Origin: CALXCT01 sp964422185
GTDB taxonomy: Bacteria; Bacillota; Clostridia; Oscillospirales; Oscillospiraceae
DNA: 35,840 nt
Direction: 5' to 3'
Assembly (NCBI GenBank): GCA_964422185.1
Contig: CAYRAG010000016.1
Span: 1 to 35,840 of the forward strand
Part shown: piece after piece, positions 30,081 to 35,840 of the stretch
Layout: each line of letters begins with the position of its first letter
Numbering within the stretch: position 1 is the first letter of the stretch
The notes under the pieces: generated by a model
The model's input: the letters and a program-made list of their open reading frames with translations, nothing else
Databases searched by the model: none
Told to the model about the DNA's origin: nothing
Translations under genes and position numbers: made by a program

Positions 30081-32273
30081 TCAGAACTTTTCGTGGAAAG
30101 TGCGGGAGATGACATCCAGCTGCTGCTCCCGGGTCAGCTTGATGAAGTTCACCGCGTAGCCGGACACACGAATGGTCAGCTGCGGGTACTTCTCCGGGTG
30201 ATCCATGGCGTCCAGCAGGGTCTCCCGGTTCAGGACATTCACATTCAGATGCTGGCCGGTCTTGTTCATATAGGCGTCCAGCAGCGTGATCAGGTTGAGC
30301 TCCTGCTCCTTCATGTCCTTACCCAGCGCGGCCGGGCACATGGAGAATGTGTAGGAGATGCCGTCCGCGGCGTCCTCAAAGGGAACCTTTGCCACGGAGA
30401 GCAGGGAGGCCAGAGCGCCGTTGGTATCGCGGCCGTGCATGGGGTTGGCGCCCGGCGCCAGAGGCACACCGGCCTTGCGGCCGTCCGGGGTCGTGCCGGT
30501 GTTCTTGCCGTAGACCACATTGGAGGTGATCGTCAGGATGGACTGCGTGGGCGTGCTGCGGCGGTAGGTCTTGTGCTGGCGCAGCTTGTTCATGAACATG
30601 GTGGTAACCTGCTCCGCCAGGCTGTCCACCCGGTCGTCGTTGTTGCCGTACTTGGGGAAGTCGCCCTCAATCTCGAAGTCCACGGCGATGCCCTTCTCGT
30701 TGCGGATGGGCTTCACTTTCGCGTACTTGATGGCGGACAGGGAGTCGGCCACCACAGACAGCCCCGCGATGCCGCAGGCGGTGGTGCGGACGATCTTCTC
30801 GTCCATCAGGGCCATCTCAAGCCGCTCGTAGTCGTACTTGTCGTGCATGTAGTGGATGCAGTACAGCGCCTTGGTGTAGATCATGGCCAGGTAGCCCGCC
30901 ATCTGGTCAAAGCGCTCCCACACCTCGTCAAAGTCCAGGTACTCGCTGGTAATCGGGGCGTACTTGGGCGCCACCTGCTTGCCGGTTCTCTCGTCCACGC
31001 CGCCGTTGATGGCGTACAGCAGGCACTTGGCCAGGTTGGCGCGGGCGCCGAAGAACTGCATCTGCTTGCCGATGCGCATGGGGGACACGCAGCACGCGAT
31101 GCCGTAGTCATCGCCCAGGTCGGGGCGCATCAGGTCGTCGTTCTCATACTGGATGGCGGAGGTCTTGATGGAGATGCCGGTGGCGAACTCCTTGAAGTTC
31201 TCCGGCAGGCGCTCGCTCCACAGCACGGTCAGGTTGGGCTCCGGGGCGGGGCCCAGGTTGATGAGCGTCTGCAGGTAGCGGAACGACATCTTCGTCACCA
31301 TGTGGCGGCCGTCCAGGCACATGCCGCCGATGGACTCCGTCACCCACACGGGATCGCCGGCGTACAGCTCATCGTACTCCAGGATCCGCAGGAAGCGGAC
31401 AATCCGCAGCTTCATGATGAAGTGATCCACCATCTCCTGGATCTCTTCCTCGGTATACTTTCCGCTGGCCAGGTCGCGCTCGGCGTAGATATCCAGGAAA
31501 GTGGAGGTGCGGCCCAGGGACATGGCGGCGCCGTTCTGCTCCTTCACCGCGCCCAGATAGGCGAAGTACAGCCACTGAATGGCCTCTTTCGTATCCTGCG
31601 CCGGTCTGGAGATATCGAAGCCGTACTTGGCCGCCATCTCCTTCAGCTCTTCCAGCGCCCGGATCTGGTCGGACATCTCCTCGCGCTTGCGCAGCAGCTC
31701 CTCGGACATGTCGTCCGCGTCATACTGCAGCTTGGCTTTCTCCTTCTGCTCAATCAGGTAGTCCACGCCGTACAGGGGCACCCGGCGGTAGTCGCCGATA
31801 ATACGGCCGCGGCCGTAGGCGTCCGGCAGACCGGTGAGCAGCTTGTTGCTGCGGGCGGCGCGGATCTCGGGGGTGTAGACATCGAACACGCTCTCATTGT
31901 GGGTCTTGCGGTACTTGAAGATCTTCTTCACTTCCGGATCCAGGTGGTAGCCGTGCTCCTCCAGGGACTGCTCCACCGTGCGCAGACCGCCGTACGGCAT
32001 AATGGCGCGCTTGAGCGGCTTCTCCGTCTGCAGACCGACAATCTGCTCCAGATCCTTATCGATATAGCCCGCATCATGCGCGGTGATCGTCGAGATCACG
32101 GAGGTATCCGCGTCCAGCACCCGGCCCGGGGAATTGCGCTCTTGATCCAGCAGCACGCTCAGTTCTTCCCACAGCTTCTTTGTCCGTTCGGTAGGGCCGC
32201 ACAGAAAACTGCCGTCCCCGTCATAGGGGGTATAGTTCTTGACGATAAAATCTCTTACATTGACTCCGTTCAT
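30081..32273 (-). CDS. pflB: Pyruvate formate-lyase (formate C-acetyltransferase)
   Basis: A 730-residue glycyl-radical enzyme that cleaves pyruvate with CoA into acetyl-CoA and formate, central to mixed-acid fermentation. The catalytic Cys pair is Cys394-Cys395 in GIACCVSPM, and the radical site is Gly705 in RVSGYAV near the C-terminus. The family signature TSTFLDIYAERDLASG and TGLPDAYGRGRIIGDYRRVPLYG are visible. Length is slightly shorter than the E. coli enzyme. It needs an SAM-radical activase (PflA), usually adjacent, which is not in the window. ATG 32273 has GAAAGGAGCC upstream. A -10 box at 32328-32333 is visible, but the -35 falls in the assembly gap. Confidence 0.97.
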   Translation of the reverse strand: MNGVNVRDFIVKNYTPYDGDGSFLCGPTERTKKLWEELSVLLDQERNSPGRVLDADTSVISTITAHDAGYIDKDLEQIVGLQTEKPLKRAIMPYGGLRTVEQSLEEHGYHLDPEVKKIFKYRKTHNESVFDVYTPEIRAARSNKLLTGLPDAYGRGRIIGDYRRVPLYGVDYLIEQKEKAKLQYDADDMSEELLRKREEMSDQIRALEELKEMAAKYGFDISRPAQDTKEAIQWLYFAYLGAVKEQNGAAMSLGRTSTFLDIYAERDLASGKYTEEEIQEMVDHFIMKLRIVRFLRILEYDELYAGDPVWVTESIGGMCLDGRHMVTKMSFRYLQTLINLGPAPEPNLTVLWSERLPENFKEFATGISIKTSAIQYENDDLMRPDLGDDYGIACCVSPMRIGKQMQFFGARANLAKCLLYAINGGVDERTGKQVAPKYAPITSEYLDFDEVWERFDQMAGYLAMIYTKALYCIHYMHDKYDYERLEMALMDEKIVRTTACGIAGLSVVADSLSAIKYAKVKPIRNEKGIAVDFEIEGDFPKYGNNDDRVDSLAEQVTTMFMNKLRQHKTYRRSTPTQSILTITSNVVYGKNTGTTPDGRKAGVPLAPGANPMHGRDTNGALASLLSVAKVPFEDAADGISYTFSMCPAALGKDMKEQELNLITLLDAYMNKTGQHLNVNVLNRETLLDAMDHPEKYPQLTIRVSGYAVNFIKLTREQQLDVISRTFHEKF

Positions 32274-32327
32274 GACTCAAAGGCTCCTTTCTCAAGTCTT
32301 GCGGGGGTGTTTCCCTCTTACGGTGAG

Positions 32328-32333
32328 AGTATA
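32328..32333 (-). promoter_or_regulatory. -10 box of the pflB promoter
   Basis: TATACT on the - strand, 55 bases before the pflB ATG. Only 8 bases separate it from the N-run, so the -35 region is unsequenced. Confidence 0.6.
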
Positions 32334-32341
32334 CACCGCGC

Positions 32342-32441
32342 NNNNNNNNNNNNNNNNNNNNNNNNNNNNNNNNNNNNNNNNNNNNNNNNNNNNNNNNNNN
32401 NNNNNNNNNNNNNNNNNNNNNNNNNNNNNNNNNNNNNNNNN
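32342..32441. other. Assembly gap (100 N)
   Basis: Exactly 100 N between the pflB promoter and the 3' end of the LysR gene. The missing sequence holds the LysR stop codon and probably more. An open frame computed through it is an artefact. Confidence 0.97.
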
Positions 32442-33373
32442 TTCTCCATCGCCTGAAGCGACGAGACCATCGACTTCACTTTCTCGATAAACAGCGTCTC
32501 CTCCCGGTTGAACTTATACCCCCTGCGGTAGATCAGGGAGTCTGTATACATGCGATCCGCCGTATGGCAGACGCGCTGCACCAGGGGGAAGCTCTCCATC
32601 ACCCGCTGCGGGGTGGGAGACGCCCACATATAGGTCTCCGGGATCTCGCACAGCAGCTCAAACTGGCTCTGCCGCTCGTAGACCACGATCTCTTTCGGGA
32701 TCTGCTCCCTGCGCCTGCGCTCCATCGCCACCGACACGGGCAGGGCCGGCACCGTGGGATCCCCGTGGGTGATCTCAATCTGCCCCTCCAGATCCTCCGG
32801 CACCAGATGCTCTTTCTCCGCCAGCGGGTTGCTTTTGGCCATGATGAGGTGGTACTCATAGGTCCAGATGGGATTCGCGATGAGCTCCTTGCTCTCCAGG
32901 TAGCGGAGATAGTAGTCCTGGAACTCATTCTGATACCGGATGATGCCCAGGTTGCTGTCGTGCTCCGCCACCCGGTCTATCGCGTTCATGGTGTTGGTCT
33001 CGTAGTAGTCCACCTTGAACGAGTCCAGCCCCTCCAGCTCCCGGACAAACTCCACAAACGCCTGGGAGATGTAGCAGGCGATGGGCACCGACACCTCGAA
33101 CTGGTAGGTATCTTTCCGGGCGACCCGGTAGAGATTCTCCACCTGCTCCACATGCGCCAGGATCTCTTTCGCGTGGAACAGGAACTCCTCCCCCTCCTTG
33201 GTGGGCACCACGCCCCGGGAGGTCCGGTTGAAGATCTCAATCCCCACCTCATTCTCCAGCTCCCGGATCGCCTTGCTGAGAAACGGCTGATTCAGATAGA
33301 GATTCTCCGCCGCCCGGGAGATGGACTTCGCACGCTCCACCTCCACGGCGTATTGCAGGTGCTGTAGGTTCAC
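32442..33373 (-). CDS. LysR family transcriptional regulator, 3' end in gap
   Basis: 310 residues are visible, close to the usual full length of about 300, so only a few codons are probably missing. The N-terminal winged HTH (1-60) is canonical: LQYAVEVERAKSISRAAENLYLNQPFLSKAIRELENEVGIEIFNRTSRGVVPT. The C-terminal part is the periplasmic-binding-like effector domain. The start is GTG 33373 with GGAGG 8 bases upstream. LysR proteins bind promoter DNA and respond to a small effector. It is upstream of pflB on the same strand, and regulation of pflB is possible but not shown. Confidence 0.92.
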
Positions 33374-33674
33374 TTGCAGTCCCTCCTGTCCGGCATGTTA
33401 CGGGTTGATCCGGGCCGCGGCTCGCCCGCGGTGTACCGGAATGCATGTAGCTTCTATGGCGGCAGCGGAAGCTCTATTCTCCGTGGAAATTCCGCGTCCC
33501 GTGTGGTATAGTTGTGGAGAGGGTACAGAGGAAATCGCCGCAGGCTGATTCCGCCGGGCGGCCATCCCGCGTTCAGAGCGGCAGGCCCGGATCCGCGGGA
33601 GATGTCCCGTCCCGGTACTAACCGCGGCCCGGTGTGGTTTCGGCTGACTGAGATGCGAGGGCGCGTCTTCTCTG
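33374..33674 (+). other. Gene-free, hairpin-rich intergenic region with a possible rightward promoter
   Basis: No convincing coding frame. On the + strand TGGAAA (33484-33489) and TATAGT (33507-33512) with a 17-base spacer could be a promoter. Downstream lie three possible stems: CCGGGC/GCCCGG (33554-33559 with 33585-33590, inner CCGC/GCGG), CCGCGG/CCGCGG (33593-33598 with 33622-33627), and CTGAC/GTCAG (33644-33648 with 33674-33678, overlapping the stop of the 33675 gene). No known RNA family is recognised. It could be a small RNA or just GC-rich leader of lysR. Confidence 0.4.
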
Positions 33675-34457
33675 TCAGTATCCCCGGGAATGGCAGTATT
33701 TCCGAATCACACACTTCTCACAGTGCGGCGACGCGGTGCAGATCTCGCCATAGCCGTCCGCGCAATAGCTCCAGATCAGATTGTCAATCTCCACCAGCCG
33801 GAGCCCCGTGGCAGCCGCGAGCTCATCGACCTGGCGCAGCGCCTCCTCCGGCGTCGCAGTCTCGTCCCTCGCGTTTCCCATCCGGGCATTGCCCAGGAAC
33901 CGCCTCAGATGCGTGTCCGGCTTGGCGCCGTCTATCCCGACATTCCGCAGATATTCCCACGCCAGCGCCTCGCCAATCATTTTCAGCTTGTGGGCGGAGG
34001 ACGGGTCGGACAGATTTTTCACGATCCGGTACGCGGGCGCGGAGGTGACATAGGCGTCCATGCTCCCGTACCTGGCCTGCAGGCGCTCCATCAGCCTTAC
34101 ATTATCGGCCAGGGCGTCCATCTGATCTCTGGTTCTCACATTCCCGCATTTCAGGCGGAACAGTCCCTCCGCGAAATAACTGCCCTCCGTGTCCCTGAGG
34201 AAAGACGGGTCATAGTTCCGGAACAGCTCATCAATTTCATTCAGGTGCGGCGCGATTCTGATCCATTTGGTCTGGTTGGACAGCAGCGCATAGACGAGCC
34301 CCCTGACATGCTCCTGAAAGGTGAAGTGCTTCCCTTCCTCCCTCTCCTGCACCCTCTGGCAGAGGGAGTAGTCGCTGAAGAGCTGCCCGCGCTCCACGAG
34401 GTAGGACTGTATCTCAAAAAGATACGCGCCGTCACTGCCTGTACGGTACCGATCCAC
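33675..34457 (-). CDS. HhH-GPD (endonuclease III-like) Fe-S protein beside a DNA cytosine methyltransferase
   Basis: About 260 residues. The fold of endonuclease III/MutY-type glycosylases is readable: ALLSNQTKW (57-65) matches the LSAQTTD region, MIGEALAWEYL (160-170) sits where the helix-hairpin-helix lies, and KPDTHLRRFLG has Asp181 at the catalytic Asp position. Four C-terminal Cys (240, 246, 249, 255; C-x5-C-x2-C-x5-C) resemble the 4Fe-4S loop of the family. The catalytic Lys of bifunctional glycosylases is not seen; Ala occupies that place. GTG 34457 has AAGGGGC 8 bases upstream; longer in-frame starts reach 34526. Pairing with a C5 methyltransferase recalls glycosylases that repair T:G mismatches from deaminated 5-methylcytosine, or a restriction role. 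Function is inferred. Confidence 0.72.
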   Translation of the reverse strand: MDRYRTGSDGAYLFEIQSYLVERGQLFSDYSLCQRVQEREEGKHFTFQEHVRGLVYALLSNQTKWIRIAPHLNEIDELFRNYDPSFLRDTEGSYFAEGLFRLKCGNVRTRDQMDALADNVRLMERLQARYGSMDAYVTSAPAYRIVKNLSDPSSAHKLKMIGEALAWEYLRNVGIDGAKPDTHLRRFLGNARMGNARDETATPEEALRQVDELAAATGLRLVEIDNLIWSYCADGYGEICTASPHCEKCVIRKYCHSRGY

Positions 34458-34600
34458 GATGAACTGCCCCTTTTCCTGTATTCTGAGTGTGGCGGGTTTT
34501 CCGCACGGAGCCCGCCGCCATAACAATAAAAAACCAATTTGGGAGACAGCCGCAGCAACATGCGGTCTGGTGAATGCCGGGCAGAGGAAAGAGCGCCGTC

Positions 34601-34834
34601 ATGGCCGGAACTTTTAGAGACACCCTCAGAACGCAGCCGGATGATCCCGCATTCCGCATGGAATGGGCTGCGACGGAGCCGGAGCGGGAGATCATGAAAC
34701 AGCGCATATCCATGCGCATCACCCGGCAGCATCTGTCCAGGATGCCCGGGATCTCACCATCCGGTTTCAGCAGGCTGGAACACGGCACGGTTAATCGCCA
34801 TTCGCGTTTCCCCCTAATTCCAGCGCGTTTTTGA
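34601..34834 (+). pseudogene. Truncated XRE/HigA-like antitoxin remnant
   Basis: A 77-codon frame. Residues 14-65 (DDPAFRMEWAATEPEREIMKQ, then ITRQHLSRMPGISPSGFSRLEHGTVN) look like the N-terminus and helix-turn-helix of HigA/RelB-associated XRE antitoxins, which normally continue with NPSLKTLQRLA and a dimerisation tail. Here the similarity stops at LEHGTVN and unrelated residues follow to a stop inside the 3' end of the methyltransferase gene (34791). No toxin gene is seen nearby. ATG 34601 has GAGGAAAG about 9-10 bases upstream, so it might still be translated. Most likely a relic cut at the island junction. Confidence 0.55.
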
Positions 34835-35840
34835 TCCTGCTGTGTACGCCTGTCCCCCTGAATCGCTTCGTTTCCACGACCGCAGTTTTATCCGCAGCGG
34901 CAATGACAGCCAGACCGATGGCCGTTCCCAGTCCCACCGGGACGGCGTTGCCGATTTGCCTGTATTTCGCCGCGGTGGTGCCCACAAAGACCCAGTCATC
35001 GGGAAACTGCTGTAACCTCGCGTACTCTTTCACACTGAGCGGCCTGTCGAATTTCGGGTGACAGAGCATGGTTGCCTTCTGGGCCGGCGAGGTCGTAATG
35101 GTCGGAGAAGGTTGTGAATAGGAAAGCCGCCGGTAAAATCCCGCTTTTCCTCCTCCGGATTCGTAGGCCCCGCCCATCGCGGCAGGAATCAGATCCTCCG
35201 GTAAATCTCTCCAGTTGCCCCCTTCCGGAACCAGATGAAGATAGTTCTTTCGTTCCGGACTCAGTGTCGCGCATTCGCCCGCATCACCTTCAAGGTCTGA
35301 TATGGCATCTCTGACCGTTCTCCACCTGTAATCCGGGTTTTGGTGTGTCTGAAAGTGCGTTGGCACGGGAAGGAAAATATCTTCATGGTCTCTGCTTCCC
35401 ACCAGAACAAAACGCTCTCTGAACTGAGGCACTCCATAGTTCACAGCGTCCAGCAGTCCGTAGACCGTTTGATAGCCCAGTTTGTCAAATTCCGAGAGTA
35501 TCACATCGAGTACCGTCCCTGATCTCTGTTCCGGATCGCTTTCGTCTCTTGCGGAGGCCGGCACATGTTTCAACGGCGCGGACAGAATGCCCTTGACATT
35601 TTCCATGACAAAAAATCTGGGCCGGATGTAATCAATCATCCGGATGAAGTCCATGAAAAGGCTCCCCCGCGGATCATGGATCCCCTGCCTTTTACCCGCA
35701 GTGGAAAACGGCTGGCAGGGAGGCCCGCCACAGATCATAAACGGTTCGCCGATATCCAGCCTGGCAATTTCCAGTATTTCCTGCGGCTGAATGCTGCGAA
35801 TATCTCCGTCCAGAACCCTGTGTCCATTCGCTCTCATCGT
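34791..35840 (-). CDS. DNA (cytosine-5) methyltransferase, 5' end beyond the window
   Basis: About 350 residues are visible, missing the N-terminal motif I, since the frame continues past the window edge (upstream residues before MRANGHRVLDGDI). Conserved motifs: GGPPCQPFSTAG with the catalytic Cys (motif IV), FVMENVKGIL (VI), PQFRERFVLVG (VIII) and RQIGNAVPVGLG (X). It transfers a methyl group from SAM to cytosine C5 in a specific DNA site; the target-recognition region (between about 175 and 265) gives no readable specificity. Lower GC than neighbours suggests horizontal transfer. It sits upstream of the HhH-GPD gene, on the same strand, and overlaps the tail of the XRE remnant. Confidence 0.94.
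   Translation of the reverse strand, partial: TMRANGHRVLDGDIRSIQPQEILEIARLDIGEPFMICGGPPCQPFSTAGKRQGIHDPRGSLFMDFIRMIDYIRPRFFVMENVKGILSAPLKHVPASARDESDPEQRSGTVLDVILSEFDKLGYQTVYGLLDAVNYGVPQFRERFVLVGSRDHEDIFLPVPTHFQTHQNPDYRWRTVRDAISDLEGDAGECATLSPERKNYLHLVPEGGNWRDLPEDLIPAAMGGAYESGGGKAGFYRRLSYSQPSPTITTSPAQKATMLCHPKFDRPLSVKEYARLQQFPDDWVFVGTTAAKYRQIGNAVPVGLGTAIGLAVIAAADKTAVVETKRFRGTGVHSRIKNALELGGNANGD

Noticed and set aside
30024..32456. 810-codon + strand frame opposite pflB
   Set aside because: Antisense to a canonical pflB and runs into the N-run; codon-bias shadow.
33640..33665. GGCTGACTGAGATGCGAGGG, resembling part of a thiamine (THI) box
   Set aside because: Only a few bases of the CTGAGA block match; the other conserved TPP riboswitch blocks are absent and no thiamine gene follows.
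33512..34048. 178-codon + strand frame over the intergenic region and HhH-GPD gene
   Set aside because: Pro/Arg/Ser-rich with no resemblance to known proteins; opposite strand carries readable glycosylase motifs.
1..35840. tRNA, rRNA or CRISPR arrays
   Set aside because: No T-loop/acceptor patterns, rRNA stretches or regularly spaced repeats were noticed on either strand by eye.

Overview
The window is about 35.8 kb of high-GC, gene-dense DNA. It fits an anaerobic Firmicute of the class Clostridia, probably an Oscillospiraceae-like gut bacterium. This is inferred from gene content: ECF transporter S components, pyruvate formate-lyase, an ACT-hom-lysC amino-acid operon, glnS, PocR/AraC-controlled corrinoid methyltransferase genes, a DivIVA-like protein, a GerMN lipoprotein and a DacF-type carboxypeptidase. 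Two runs of exactly 100 N (3407-3506 and 32342-32441) look like scaffold gaps, so this is probably a draft or metagenome assembly. Housekeeping promoters follow a recognisable pattern: a -35 box close to TTGACA, 16-18 bp, and a -10 box close to TATAAT.

Layout. 1-5.1 kb (+): an FMN riboswitch and riboflavin importer RibU, a papain-like-fold protein, an Fe-S aldo/keto reductase, a DUF3842 protein, a gapped stretch with a uridine-kinase-like gene, a second ECF S component and a TSCPD protein. 5.1-11.1 kb (-): an amino-acid operon read as ACT regulator, hom, lysC, glnS, threonine aldolase from one clear promoter. 11.2-16.6 kb (-): a two-component system with a GerMN lipoprotein, metY, a DivIVA-like coiled-coil gene and a lone fumarase beta subunit. 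16.7-19.5 kb (+): a D-Ala-D-Ala carboxypeptidase and a MATE transporter. 19.7-22.0 kb (-): cytidine deaminase, a Ca2+/cation antiporter behind what looks like a yybP-ykoY (Mn2+) riboswitch, and plsY.

22.1-29.9 kb is the most interesting part, a corrinoid (B12) methyl-transfer locus. It has two divergent UroD/MtaA-type methyltransferases, a PocR-AraC regulator, a corrinoid carrier protein, a RACE-type reductive activator and a DUF2284 Cys-rich protein. A metal-binding HMA protein with its own promoter-operator and a transcobalamin-like DUF4430 lipoprotein also lie here. The methyl donor and the final acceptor cannot be read from the sequence, so this is a candidate undescribed demethylation pathway.

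30-33.4 kb (-): pflB and a LysR regulator cut at its C-terminal end by the second gap. 33.7-35.8 kb: a visibly lower-GC accessory segment. It has a C5 DNA cytosine methyltransferase running off the window end and an endonuclease III-like HhH-GPD protein with an Fe-S cluster motif. A truncated XRE antitoxin-like reading frame lies between them. The methyltransferase/glycosylase pair may be a restriction-modification or mismatch-repair module.
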